Shown here: in pieces, positions 50,707 through 59,626 of the stretch
How positions within the stretch are numbered: position 1 is the first letter of the stretch
How the letters are laid out: each line of letters begins with the position of its first letter
From: Methanobacteriota archaeon
GTDB lineage: Archaea > Thermoplasmatota > E2 > DHVEG-1
Direction: 5' to 3'
NCBI GenBank assembly: GCA_903877165.1
Contig: CAIRCU010000008.1
Span: 1-64,000 of the forward strand
DNA length: 64,000 nucleotides
Translations under genes and position numbers: made by a program
Notes under the pieces: generated by a model
What the model saw: the letters and a program-made list of their open reading frames with translations, nothing else
The model's database searches: none
Told to the model about the DNA's origin: nothing

Positions 50707-51383
50707 AAAAATTAGTCTTAGCTGGGATAAGTATCTTAGCCGCTGTTCTTCTTGTTCTGGGTTCACAGACGAATGTGGTTGGATATCAGACCGTTCAATC
50801 CTCACAACAGAATGCACTAAAAGAGAGATTAAATCAAAAAGACTTACTCTTCCAGACCATCTGCGACCTCGCTAATAACAAGGAGATTCAGAAGGTCATT
50901 CTCGAGTCCCAAGGAAACAAGTTCCTAACTCCTTTTCCTACAACTCATCTAACCTCATTTCCCACGATTACTAAGAAGCAATTGAATTGCCTATACTATT
51001 TTGGTGTGATACTATCTAAGACAATGGACAAGACTCAAATGGCATCTCTGAAAGAGCATCCTCTACTTAGCGTACAGACCAAAGAGAAGATTAATTCCAT
51101 CCTAGGAAACAATACCATACTCAGTGAGGAAAGGGCACAGTTATCTCTCCTGAATTGTCCCTGCACGAAATCAAATAGGTCTTTCCCAGCAGTATGTTTT
51201 ATTTTAACAATACTAATGTCAATCAGTATGCTTTCTTACTATGGGTTTATTGCTATTCTTATTTTTCTTGGTCTTGGTATTTTAGCACTAATTGGTATTA
51301 ACTTAGTTGTTGTGATTGAATACATTATAAACATACTTTGGACAATTTTTAATTGCGGCTCTTATTTCACCTATATAAATTAA
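50703..51383 (+). CDS. Secreted/membrane protein, third of three
   Basis: 226 residues: signal peptide (LVLAGISILAAVLLVLGSQT), helical middle (ALKERLNQKDLLFQTICDLA, VQTKEKINSILGNN), a CPC motif (LLNCPCTKSNRS) and C-terminal membrane segments FLGLGILALIGINLVVVIEY. No known family. It is coupled to the beta-helix genes by ATGA, and the three AT-rich genes look like one acquired unit. Confidence 0.65.
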   Translation: MKKLVLAGISILAAVLLVLGSQTNVVGYQTVQSSQQNALKERLNQKDLLFQTICDLANNKEIQKVILESQGNKFLTPFPTTHLTSFPTITKKQLNCLYYFGVILSKTMDKTQMASLKEHPLLSVQTKEKINSILGNNTILSEERAQLSLLNCPCTKSNRSFPAVCFILTILMSISMLSYYGFIAILIFLGLGILALIGINLVVVIEYIINILWTIFNCGSYFTYIN

Positions 51384-51686
51384 GCCGCTCTCCTGAATGG
51401 TTTTCTACTCCTTCTTCGTGATTTACCTTGGAATGCCACCGGACCCGTGATCCTAAAACCGTATCACTGCTTGACCGCTACACGTAAATAAAATGAGGGG
51501 TTTGTAGCGTTTATTATCAAAAACCTTCTTCAACACTATCTGACGGCAATTTATTATCCGCCGGTATCTGCCCTGTTGCCTTGCAATACCCTGATGTAAA
51601 CAACTCTCTCTTCTTCATCTGTAACTCTGGGGAAGAAAAAGCCTTAAAAGCCGTCTTGGGTTTACCCCCTCCTGGGTGATTCTCGT
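51384..51686 (+). other. Spacer before gcvH
   Basis: About 300 bases without a supported gene. A CCTTAAAAG TATA-like element at about 51640 is the probable gcvH promoter, about 40 bases before its ATG. TAAATAAAATGAGGGG near 51487 is A-rich but no frame follows. I saw no RNA gene or repeat. Confidence 0.5.
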
Positions 51687-52067
51687 ATGTCCAATGAAGT
51701 ACCCGATGATTTGAAGTACACGAAGTCACACGAGTGGGTCCGCGTGAAGGGAAAACAAGCGGTCGTCGGCATCACTGACCACGCCCAATCCGAACTCACC
51801 GATATTGTCTTCGTCGAACTCCCCGCCGTCGGTAAGGACGTCAAGAAAGGCGAAGAACTCTGCGTGGTCGAATCCGTCAAATCCGTCTCCGAAGTCTATG
51901 CACCCGTCACCGGCAAGGTCGTCGCAGTCAACACACGGCTCGACGACGCCCCCGAACTCATCAACAAAAGCCCGTACGCCGACGGCTGGATCGTCGAACT
52001 CGAAGTCAAAAACCCCGGGGACCTCACCAGCCTCCTCGACCCAGCAGCCTACAAGAAACTCTCCTAA
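51687..52067 (+). CDS. gcvH: Glycine cleavage H protein
   Basis: Lipoyl carrier of the glycine cleavage system. 126 residues: KYTKSHEWVRVKGKQAVVGI, TDHAQSELTDIVFVELPAVG and the lipoylation site VVESVKSVSEVYAPV with Lys65. Works with GcvT at 47537. The three secreted-protein genes between them break what is normally a tight operon. Confidence 0.95.
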   Translation: MSNEVPDDLKYTKSHEWVRVKGKQAVVGITDHAQSELTDIVFVELPAVGKDVKKGEELCVVESVKSVSEVYAPVTGKVVAVNTRLDDAPELINKSPYADGWIVELEVKNPGDLTSLLDPAAYKKLS

Positions 52068-52131
52068 GGGCCCCTCAGGCTTTTCTCGTTTCTTCTATCC
52101 TTGAGATACCGGGAGGGAGGCCCGTCTCTTC

Positions 52132-52680
52132 TCAGCGGATGATCGTCACGCTCTGGGCGATCCCGATGAAATCGAACCGAGCTGTATTGTGCTTCAGGAG
52201 TCTCGCACGGTCGAACAGGAAGATTCCGGTGAACCCATGCACGACGATGGAGTGCGCCTTATTGAACAGCCACACGAATTTGCTCGCGTTCACCGCGACC
52301 GTCAGGCTCCCGTACCGATGCCGTAGCCTCGGCAGGTTCAACACCTTGGAGTAGTTCACCTGGAAATCCAGGCCGGACATCAGCACCTGCAAATGCGGGC
52401 AGACCATCTGCAGCGCATTGTGTGAGAACAGTATGCCGAGCAGCTTCACCTGCCACGGCTTCCCGCCAAGAACCGTGAAATTCGAATAATCCCTCAATCG
52501 CAATGGCGTCAGCGCCCCACCCGTCTCAACAAACGTCCAATTCCCAGCACGGGCACCAACAGCCTTCGATGATACCGCCGTGGAAGACGACGGCGACGCG
52601 CCTGCCGCAACCCACGAGCCACTCACCAGCAAGACAATTACAAACCACAGCAAAATTCCATACGATCTATCACATGCCAT
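52132..52680 (-). CDS. Secreted protein, unknown function
   Basis: 182 residues: signal peptide (GILLWFVIVLLVSGSWVAAG), then a beta-rich domain: NWTFVETGGALTPLRLRDYS, NALQMVCPHLQVLMSGLDFQ, RYGSLTVAVNASKFVWLFNK, AHSIVVHGFTGIFLFDRARL. I do not recognise it. ATG 52680 about 30 bases after TTATATAAACA on the minus strand, so probably leaderless. A 12-base C run at 52771-52782 lies upstream. Confidence 0.65.
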   Translation of the reverse strand: MACDRSYGILLWFVIVLLVSGSWVAAGASPSSSTAVSSKAVGARAGNWTFVETGGALTPLRLRDYSNFTVLGGKPWQVKLLGILFSHNALQMVCPHLQVLMSGLDFQVNYSKVLNLPRLRHRYGSLTVAVNASKFVWLFNKAHSIVVHGFTGIFLFDRARLLKHNTARFDFIGIAQSVTIIR

Positions 52681-52846
52681 ACAATATCCCCATATGAACA
52701 AACCACAGCCTGTTTATATAATTATTTCCCCAGGTCATTATTAATCTTTCGCCCTGGAGCAACCCCGAAGCCCCCCCCCCCCGACATCCTCCCCCGGATG
52801 CAGACCCTGACCCTTACGTATCTCCCATGGAAACCTCAGAATCAGA

Positions 52847-53365
52847 CTACGGCAGGCCGAACTCCTCCCACGTCTCCGCGAACTGCCGCAGTACCCGACT
52901 CGGCTTATACTGCACCAAAAACCCGACCACCCGCTTCTCATCACACACCGAATACATCCACCCCTCCCCCTCCACCGACACAGCCACCACCCCGCACTTA
53001 ATCAACTTCTTCATATGGTACGACACCGTCGACTTCGACACGGACAGACACCCGCAGATCTCCGGATACCGTGCCCCCGGGTTCTTCAACAAGAACAACA
53101 CGATCCGCAGCGGCATCTCCTGGCGTAGCACCGCAAACAACCGCTGATGCTGCACCCCCACTGCACCCTTCACGTAATACCGCTTGAATCCGCTCTCCTT
53201 CACCACCAATACGAGCCCATGCTTCTCAAAATACCGCGTATGATAATCCACCAGCGGCACGTTCATCTCAAGCAACTGCGCAATCGTACTCAGATTCACC
53301 CCAGGATGCTGCTCGATGACCTCATAAATCCTCCGCCGTGTCTCAAGGTCAAACAGCTCGCCCAT
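52847..53365 (-). CDS. Two-domain winged-helix transcription regulator
   Basis: 172 residues with two helix-turn-helix domains: residues 1-65 (LFDLETRRRIYEVIEQHPGV, NLSTIAQLLEMNVPLVDYHT) and about 75-140 (RIVLFLLKNPGARYPEICGC, LSVSKSTVSYHMKKLIKCGV). ArsR/MarR-like archaeal regulator. It heads a surface-gene locus and could bind the repeated promoter elements at 56476-56942; inference. Next to the small membrane protein on the same strand. Confidence 0.82.
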   Translation of the reverse strand: MGELFDLETRRRIYEVIEQHPGVNLSTIAQLLEMNVPLVDYHTRYFEKHGLVLVVKESGFKRYYVKGAVGVQHQRLFAVLRQEMPLRIVLFLLKNPGARYPEICGCLSVSKSTVSYHMKKLIKCGVVAVSVEGEGWMYSVCDEKRVVGFLVQYKPSRVLRQFAETWEEFGLP

Positions 53366-53374
53366 AGGATACCA

Positions 53375-53638
53375 CTACGGCTTCACAGCAACCAGATACA
53401 GCACACCCAGAATCACTACGTCAAACACCCAGACGTACACGCTCGACGTGAACCCCGCGACCACGGGGAAAAACAGCCCAAGACTGAGCAGCACGCTCTG
53501 CACGAAAAACAACCCAAGCATCACGCTGATCAACACCATCCGAGACGAGCGGTACTTCCAATAACTCAACAGCGAAATAGTTAACACCACACAAGAAAGA
53601 ATCGTCATCACCGAAAAAACAATCGCCCCTTCAAGCAC
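53375..53638 (-). CDS. Small membrane protein
   Basis: 87 residues, three membrane segments (MLEGAIVFSVMTILSCVVLT, VLISVMLGLFFVQSVLLSLG, VYVWVFDVVILGVLYLVAVK). Ten bases before the winged-helix regulator on the same strand, so likely co-transcribed; such pairs occur in related archaea in my reading. GTG start at 53638. It might sense a membrane signal for the regulator; inference. Confidence 0.65.
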   Translation of the reverse strand: MLEGAIVFSVMTILSCVVLTISLLSYWKYRSSRMVLISVMLGLFFVQSVLLSLGLFFPVVAGFTSSVYVWVFDVVILGVLYLVAVKP

Positions 53639-53685
53639 TCCGTCTCACCCGCAACAGGCAATCACACCTGGTCTTATAACGATTA

Positions 53686-56442
53686 TCACCGACGCCTCCG
53701 CTCCACGACAACAATAGGCAACACGACAATGAAGGCCATAACGACCGCCACGCCGAGATAAAGAACAAGAGCCTCCGAGCCAGCCGCCTGCAGAACGCTC
53801 CGAATCTCAACCGTATGACTGCTGAAATGCGGCAGATACACCAGACAATACACCACGGTCTGCCCGTCCACCACATCAATCACACGGGCATAGGCCGCCG
53901 AGCCGTTATCCGCAGCCATCAGCTCGCTGATACTCACCTGTGGAACCAGCCGGCCATCTACAAGAACGCTGACGTCATCGACGCCTCCAAGGTCCACGAG
54001 GCGGGTCGCAATAATCGCCCCTGCAGCCTCGGTATCCGAGACCATGAAAGACATCGTCCCTTTCACGAAACGCACCATGGAAGCGGAGAAGGTCTCATCA
54101 TACGAGGTGACCGAAAACGTACCGGACGCGCCCATATCAAGCCTGCCCGCGATTTTCTCCGCTACAACCCCGGCATCAATGACCGCTTCAATCAAATCCT
54201 GATTCCCTGACGGCCTATTGATGATAGTGGTGGGTGAGAGGGCGACATTCACCTCGACGGCATCGAGAGCATTCACGACTACCTCAGATAGCAGACCGGT
54301 TTCATAACCGATCTTGCTTGCTTCAATCGTATATGTCCCGGGGGGAACCGGAATCGCGTACCGACCGGCGTCGTCACTAAACGCGCAGCGGTTTATACCA
54401 TCAGTTGAAGAATTAGCGCAGACTTGGACATTACGGAGATCCGCACCAGTACTATTCGTAACACTGCCATAAATCCAGCCTGTTGACGCATCAGGTACCG
54501 TTGGCGTGACAATGATAGTTTGGTTATTTACATTGTAACCAGGGAAGGAGGTAGTCACGGGGTAGGTCTGGGTGCGGGATGCAGAAGGCGCGGTGAAACT
54601 GGCGACACCCGAAGCATTCGTCGTACGAAGAATACTCATGAAACGGATCACGACACCGGCGATGGGATGCCCGTCAGTAGTCACCGTTACGTTGAATTCA
54701 TCGCCTTCAACGACCGTTTTTGGTATAGTTAAAGTGAGTGGAGTCTTATCTATTATAGCAATTGTTGCTGGTGGGGACCAAGAGGAGATGGCACCAGAGT
54801 TATCCTGGGTTCGTACTCGAATCTCATAGACACCCGATTGCTCCCAAATATGTGTTATATTCTGTGGGACTTCTGGCATAAGATAAATCCAGTTTAACGG
54901 ACTACCATCACCATAGTCCATCTGATAATAGAGATCGTCGATATTATTACTCTGGATGGTGAAGGTAACGATGGAGCCGATGAGTGCGCTGTTAGGCCCT
55001 TGGGGCATTGGTGGGGTGGATCCGAATATGCGAAAACTAGAGATCGTGGTTTGGTTCTGGTTTCCACTCGTATCTTGGAAGAGGATGCGCCAGCCAATGG
55101 TTCTTCCAGGTGTAATCTGGGGGTTGTCCCAGGTAAAATTGGCCCATTGTGCACTGGACGTCTCCACTAGTTTAAAAGGATAAATAGGCTGCATTTGGGA
55201 GCCCTGCGAGGAAACAGCACTAGAGGATAGGAACGTTTCCGGAGAGTCAATCATGGTATTTTCCGTAGTAATCCAAGAATCATTGAGGGCACGAGCACAG
55301 AAACGTAACTCATCTAGGTTACCACTAAAAAAGGTATTATGAGTGATATTCGAACCTATTATTAACCCTTTTATTTCGGTGATAATGCCACCTGAGACGG
55401 CTGATGTTGCCTCATGAATATCATTGATGATAAGATTTTGTGTCCATGTTATTGGGTCGACTCGATTGTAAATGGAGTTCCATCCTATTTGAAGTGGGCT
55501 TGAGCTGTAACAATAGGAGGGACCAGCTGTAGTCTGGGCGATGGTTTGAATTTTATTAACATTGTTGACGAAGAGAGCGAACCCACCTGTACTGTTACCT
55601 TGTGTAATAGCAGCCAAGGGTAGATCCGTTTGTTCAAGAGAAATCCATGTACTTAGCGTATAAGGGGCTCCTTCAGTAGTACGAAAACCGGGAACGTACA
55701 TGAAGAAGTTAGAACTTAGTGGGAAATTGATACAGGAACCGATTTTACCTATAGCGTTAAAGATAGGAATATTATCAGCATTGGCGTTCGTGTAATTACC
55801 AGTACTGCTTTTTATGCTGTTAGCAAAATGGAAAACGAAAATGTATTCTGACCAGAGTTCTTTGCTATGTACTTGGTCGGGACAAGTAGGGTTGCCATAA
55901 TATAGGTATAGTGTGACATCTTGAGTCGAACTGAGGCGCGGGATACGAACCCAAGCAATTAGGGTTTTATTGACGGGGTCGTAACTTTCGATCTCGTGTG
56001 GATATTGGGTAGTGTTGGTTGGGTCGGTGAAGGCGAAGTCGGCGCCGTTGGGTTGTGCGTGGAGGGGAAAGTCGGTGTTGGTGATTTTAACGAGGAGAGG
56101 GAAGTTGGTGAGAGTGCCTGTGACTTTGGTATGGTCGACGGTTATTTTAATAGAGCGGGTCCAATGGCTATCCCACCATGGGGAGTTGCGCTGCCAGATT
56201 CCGGTTTCGTTGGTAATAAGGTAAGCCCAGCTCAAGGCATAGTAATCAATGGCCTGAGCTGAAAGGAGGATAGAGTCCGAGACGTTAATGGCCATGTTTG
56301 ATTGATTGATAGCGAGGATGATGGGTGGGGCTGTGTCAGGTAGCTTAAGCGGAGGTTTACTGTGCACCAGAGGAATCCAGAGAGCGGCTAAGAGAAGGAT
56401 GGCTAAGATAGCATAGGGGGATGCTCTTGAAAGCCTCAACAT
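53686..56442 (-). CDS. Large cell-surface protein with DUF2341, LamG-like, PKD and CarboxypepD-like domains
   Basis: 918 residues: signal peptide (YAILAILLLAALWIPLVHSK); DUF2341 (about 95-200: DSHWTRSIKITVDHTKVTG, LIAWVRIPRLSSTQDVTLYL YYGNP); a LamG/concanavalin-like part (about 205-400); PKD-like region (QMDYGDGSPLNWIYLMPEVP); a repeat VVEGDEFNVTVTTDGHPIAG and a carboxypeptidase-regulatory domain (AGRYAIPVPPGTYTIEASKI); a C-terminal region and membrane anchor ALVLYLGVAVVMAFIVVLPI. Promoter element and TATA lie at 56476-56497. Leaderless ATG 56442. Confidence 0.85.
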   Translation of the reverse strand: MLRLSRASPYAILAILLLAALWIPLVHSKPPLKLPDTAPPIILAINQSNMAINVSDSILLSAQAIDYYALSWAYLITNETGIWQRNSPWWDSHWTRSIKITVDHTKVTGTLTNFPLLVKITNTDFPLHAQPNGADFAFTDPTNTTQYPHEIESYDPVNKTLIAWVRIPRLSSTQDVTLYLYYGNPTCPDQVHSKELWSEYIFVFHFANSIKSSTGNYTNANADNIPIFNAIGKIGSCINFPLSSNFFMYVPGFRTTEGAPYTLSTWISLEQTDLPLAAITQGNSTGGFALFVNNVNKIQTIAQTTAGPSYCYSSSPLQIGWNSIYNRVDPITWTQNLIINDIHEATSAVSGGIITEIKGLIIGSNITHNTFFSGNLDELRFCARALNDSWITTENTMIDSPETFLSSSAVSSQGSQMQPIYPFKLVETSSAQWANFTWDNPQITPGRTIGWRILFQDTSGNQNQTTISSFRIFGSTPPMPQGPNSALIGSIVTFTIQSNNIDDLYYQMDYGDGSPLNWIYLMPEVPQNITHIWEQSGVYEIRVRTQDNSGAISSWSPPATIAIIDKTPLTLTIPKTVVEGDEFNVTVTTDGHPIAGVVIRFMSILRTTNASGVASFTAPSASRTQTYPVTTSFPGYNVNNQTIIVTPTVPDASTGWIYGSVTNSTGADLRNVQVCANSSTDGINRCAFSDDAGRYAIPVPPGTYTIEASKIGYETGLLSEVVVNALDAVEVNVALSPTTIINRPSGNQDLIEAVIDAGVVAEKIAGRLDMGASGTFSVTSYDETFSASMVRFVKGTMSFMVSDTEAAGAIIATRLVDLGGVDDVSVLVDGRLVPQVSISELMAADNGSAAYARVIDVVDGQTVVYCLVYLPHFSSHTVEIRSVLQAAGSEALVLYLGVAVVMAFIVVLPIVVVERRRR

Positions 56443-56475
56443 AGGTTTGCTTTAGGTTGAGCGTTGCTATTAAAG

Positions 56476-56497
56476 GTTTATTTGAAAAGTCTCGAAC
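56476..56497 (-). repeat. Promoter element, copy 1 (drives the 918-residue gene)
   Basis: Minus-strand reading: GTTCGA, GA, CTTTTCAAATAAAC, then CTTTAATAG as TATA box; the gene ATG lies 55 bases from the start of the element. Confidence 0.6.
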
Positions 56498-56643
56498 AGG
56501 AGGAGATGGCGGGACGAGAAAATGGTATGGGGGACCGTGCGAGGGGGGATGAAGACACAAGGGTGTGAAGGGGAATACGTTGTTTGGCCTTGCAGGGTCA
56601 CTTCCCATACCGTGATTTTTATATAAATAATTATTTTTAAATA

Positions 56644-56665
56644 GTTTGTTTGAAAAGCTTCGAAC
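56644..56665 (-). repeat. Promoter element, copy 2
   Basis: Minus-strand reading: GTTCGA, AG, CTTTTCAAACAAAC, then TATTTAAAAATAA; an ATG (56608) lies 57 bases from its start but opens only a doubtful frame. Confidence 0.6.
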
Positions 56666-56920
56666 CGAGCGGGCGCGGAGGAGTCTTTTGGGGTGGCCTT
56701 GAATGAAGAGACAGGATAGGGCCATGGATGGTCTCCTCCGCGTGTGGAGTGCCGCTCGAAAGGCTGGTTACCTCAGGATTGTTATGAAGTGGGTGGGGGA
56801 AGGCAGTTGGGAGGCAGGGCAGGATTCTTGAAGGGTTTCCCAGGACATGAAGAAGAGAAGAACGTATGAAGCCTGCTTTGCCTCCCATGAGTATTTTTAT
56901 ATCTCATTTTGAATTATATA

Positions 56921-56942
56921 GTTTGTTTGAAAAGATTCGAAC
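56921..56942 (-). repeat. Promoter element, copy 3
   Basis: Minus-strand reading: GTTCGA, AT, CTTTTCAAACAAAC, then TATATAATTC; an ATG (56888) lies 54 bases from its start. Confidence 0.6.
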
Positions 56943-57028
56943 AACATCCTCCTTTGGATCATGGATAGGGGGGCGGAAAAAAGAGGGGATTCGAGGGGAT
57001 GTATTGATCCCCCCGGATCTGCGTGCGG

Positions 57029-58009
57029 CTAGAAGGTGTAGTACTTGCCCGACATGTAGAAGGTGGGTCCGACGAAGAACATGAGGCGGAAGTAGAACTC
57101 GCTGGTGGTGGCGTTGCCGGATCCGAGGCTGACGAACCAGGCTGCTTTCCCGGTGGTGAGGTTCTTGATGGCGCCGATCATGAACGGGCCGAAGACGACG
57201 CCGGTGAGGCCGTTCGTGGCGTTGTGGATCGGGGTGTTGAACGGGGCGAAGATACCGTCATACCCGAGGAGGAATCGTTGCCGGGTGAAGCCGGTGAACC
57301 AGCCGCTGGGAGGCAGAGGGATGCCTGCGGGGCAAAGGCCCCAGACGCCGGAGTACATGCCGGTGGCCCAGGAGGGGGCGTCACGTCCGTAGGTCTGGAA
57401 GGCGGCGTCACCGTCGTTACCGAGCAGGGACCAGTTCTGTCCGTTATTGATGGTGTAGTAGGCGCTGCCGTTGGGGTAAGGGTTGCCGTCGCTGCCGGAG
57501 GCATAATAATAGTTGCCTGTGGCGTTATCTGTCCAGAGGACGAGGTAGTACGTGGTGTTGATTGTGATTGGGATGTCGTCGAAGTTGAATTCGACCCAGT
57601 CGAAGCTAGGGTAGTCCGGGAAGGCTTGAGGGTTCATGGTGGCATACGCGAGGTTCTCCCCGGTGAGGTTGCTGCGGATGGCGAGTACACAAGGCATAGT
57701 GGAGTTCGGGTTTTTCGCGCTATAGATTTGGACGCGAGTCAAGATCTTTTTCGTGGGGATGAAGGATTGAGCGACGGAGAGGTTGTGAAAGCCGTAGAAA
57801 TTGACGTAGCCGACGGAGATGTTCCCGGTGTAGTTCGTGGTCTGGGCTTGATCGACTACATCTTCGTAGATGGAGACATCCGCTGGGATCGGGGTGATCA
57901 TGTGGTGCGGGAGTTGGCGGGCTGCGCTCTGTGTTGAGAGTGGGGCTGCTGCCGCTACCGTACTAAGCAGTACACTAGCAGTGATTGCGATAAGTAACAA
58001 TTTTTTCAT
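57029..58009 (-). CDS. Secreted protein, unknown function
   Basis: 326 residues: signal peptide (LLLIAITASVLLSTVAAAAP), then a galactose-binding-like beta-sandwich (VGYVNFYGFHNLSVAQSFIP, KKILTRVQIYSAKNPNSTMP, FNFDDIPITINTTYYLVLWT, NATGNYYYASGSDGNPYPNG) with frequent sequons, and a C-terminal NGLTGVVFGPFMIGAIKNLT domain. ATG 58009 with GGAGG upstream; the frame extends upstream to 58099 but the signal peptide fixes the start. Probably the second gene of the surface locus. Confidence 0.75.
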   Translation of the reverse strand: MKKLLLIAITASVLLSTVAAAAPLSTQSAARQLPHHMITPIPADVSIYEDVVDQAQTTNYTGNISVGYVNFYGFHNLSVAQSFIPTKKILTRVQIYSAKNPNSTMPCVLAIRSNLTGENLAYATMNPQAFPDYPSFDWVEFNFDDIPITINTTYYLVLWTDNATGNYYYASGSDGNPYPNGSAYYTINNGQNWSLLGNDGDAAFQTYGRDAPSWATGMYSGVWGLCPAGIPLPPSGWFTGFTRQRFLLGYDGIFAPFNTPIHNATNGLTGVVFGPFMIGAIKNLTTGKAAWFVSLGSGNATTSEFYFRLMFFVGPTFYMSGKYYTF

Positions 58010-58148
58010 ATTTTTCCTCCTTTCTTGGAAAATGGAATGGAGGGGAAGGTAATAAACCTTCGTTTGCGTCAGGTCTGTGTTTTCTCCTGGTTTTTGCATA
58101 ATTTTTTATACTGCCATGTGTTAAGCTATCGCAAGGAGATGGTGCGGG

Positions 58149-58586
58149 ATGGCGGATCCGATTGCCGTCGTGCTCGACGATTTGCTGAAGCTGGATGATA
58201 TTTTGGCGTGCATGGTGGCACGTCGCAACATGATTACAATCATGCCGACGGGTGAGGCATTCAAGCCCGAGGTGCACGGGATCTGGGACATCATCCATCG
58301 GGCAATGGATGATGTGTTCGGTGTGATCGGGGCGTACGCGCAGACGGGACTTGGGGAGATGGAGTTCCGACTGCAGGACTACGAGGTCTTGTTCTACGTG
58401 TTCCCGGATACGGAGAACGCGCTCGTCGCGATCGTGCCTGCGCTGGCGAACAAGGGGCTGCTTGAGGTAGAACTGGAGAACGCGCGGCGCGAAATCCTCA
58501 AAATCATGAAAGAGCCTGCGAAAGAGCCTGATTGGATTGATGGCGCGTCTAATCAGCAACAAGAAGGCCGTGTTCAGGCCGTCTGA
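58149..58586 (+). CDS. Roadblock/LC7-like protein
   Basis: 145 residues: VLDDLLKLDDILACMVARRN, PEVHGIWDIIHRAMDDVFGV, LGEMEFRLQDYEVLFYVFPD and TENALVAIVPALANKGLLEV ELENAR. The alpha-beta pattern fits the roadblock/LC7 fold, used in archaea as a GTPase regulator or dimer scaffold. ATG 58149; divergent from the secreted-protein gene. Partner GTPase not seen here. Confidence 0.72.
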   Translation: MADPIAVVLDDLLKLDDILACMVARRNMITIMPTGEAFKPEVHGIWDIIHRAMDDVFGVIGAYAQTGLGEMEFRLQDYEVLFYVFPDTENALVAIVPALANKGLLEVELENARREILKIMKEPAKEPDWIDGASNQQQEGRVQAV

Positions 58587-58647
58587 ATCGCAATGAGAAT
58601 ATCGTAGTCCGTGTTGACATCAGCATGACTTTTCATACCCTGCCTTT

Positions 58648-59598
58648 CTATTGAAAAATCGGTGTTCCGAAATTTGTCAATTCATTGAGTAGAAAACCAT
58701 ACTCGATACCCCATGCTTCTGTGAGGTGGAGGTGGTCTAATTCTATTGATCCGACGTGATGCTGCTTCTCTTCTTTCAACGCCTGCATGATGACTTCTGC
58801 TATGCAGGCGAAATTCTTCCCAGGTGGCATCCCTGGAATGGGGATGGGAACAGGGAAGTCTACGAGCCCGCCGTCCACGCGGCAGACGTCAGGGCGGGCT
58901 CTGCAGACATCAATGGCGAGGTTCACGGGTTGCGACACATCAACGACGATAGCATTTTTCTTCAGATGCTCAGAGCCTAATAATGCAGTCGGATGGCTGG
59001 TCGCGGTAACCACGACATCCGCGTTCTGCGTGACTAACTTCACCGTGGTTTCAAAATTACCCGTGAGGCTTTTTTCCAGCTTATCGAACTTCGATTGGTC
59101 TCGCCCGATAAGTATCGAGTGCGAAAACTGTGGAACGATTAATTTGGACACGGCCTCACCGATGATCCCATACGCCCCCACAATAGCCAACGTGAGATCT
59201 GCGGGATCTCTGTGCACCATTGAAAGCACCTTTCGAACCGTTTGGCAGGTGACCGCTGCGGTGTAGCTATCGCCATGGTTCACATAGCCGTTGTATTGGT
59301 GCTGATCGGTGAGCCATTTGCCGCCATTGGTAACCGAGGTCGTCAGGGCCCCGAGCTGCACGACGTCAACTGCATACTCATTCTGCAAGAAGAGCGCGGC
59401 ATCAAGGATTTTCTGTCTGACTGCAGAGCGTGGCTGGGTCATCATCGCTTTGGCGGTGATCAGGATACCGGACAGATGCCCTTTCGTCCCGTAGACGTCC
59501 AGTTCAGGGGAGATGATGAAGTCGTGTTGTATCCATGAAGCAGGTAGTTGCCGTAGGGTGTTCTCATCGAGAAGATGGCCGATAGTCGCGAACTTCAT
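58648..59598 (-). CDS. Acyl-ACP-reductase-like thioester reductase
   Basis: 316 residues resembling the cyanobacterial long-chain acyl-ACP reductase (AAR): MKFATIGHLLDENTLRQLP, VQLGALTTSVTNGGKWL, then the Rossmann fold LAIVGAYGIIGEAVSKL, and MPPGKNFACIAEVIMQALKE, where Cys265 aligns with the catalytic Cys294 of AAR (VPGRQLFACFAE). It would reduce an acyl thioester to an aldehyde with NAD(P)H. Archaea lack the usual acyl-ACPs, so the substrate is open. GGTG precedes the ATG at 59598. First gene of the four-gene minus-strand locus by position, last in transcription order. Confidence 0.78.
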   Translation of the reverse strand: MKFATIGHLLDENTLRQLPASWIQHDFIISPELDVYGTKGHLSGILITAKAMMTQPRSAVRQKILDAALFLQNEYAVDVVQLGALTTSVTNGGKWLTDQHQYNGYVNHGDSYTAAVTCQTVRKVLSMVHRDPADLTLAIVGAYGIIGEAVSKLIVPQFSHSILIGRDQSKFDKLEKSLTGNFETTVKLVTQNADVVVTATSHPTALLGSEHLKKNAIVVDVSQPVNLAIDVCRARPDVCRVDGGLVDFPVPIPIPGMPPGKNFACIAEVIMQALKEEKQHHVGSIELDHLHLTEAWGIEYGFLLNELTNFGTPIFQ

Positions 59599-59626
59599 GG
59601 GGTGACACCGAGTCTGTGGATGAAAA

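Larger units (their letters stand above)
56443..57028. other. Spacer with three copies of a promoter-like element
   Basis: About 585 bases between two minus-strand surface genes. It holds three copies of the element GTTCGA, two variable bases, CTTTTCAAAYAAAC, read on the minus strand at 56497, 56665 and 56942. Each is followed by a TATA-like stretch and an ATG 54-57 bases on. The ATG of copy 1 is the 918-residue protein. Those of copies 2 and 3 open weak frames I do not accept as genes. Confidence 0.6.

Noticed and set aside
56637-56888. An 83-residue minus-strand ORF starting at the ATG of promoter element copy 3
   Set aside because: Low-complexity Pro/Ser/His-rich, runs through element copy 2, no homology; more likely a chance frame in a duplicated promoter region.
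56644-56942. GTTCGAA sequences resembling a tRNA T-arm
   Set aside because: No acceptor or anticodon arms around them; they are part of a repeated promoter element.
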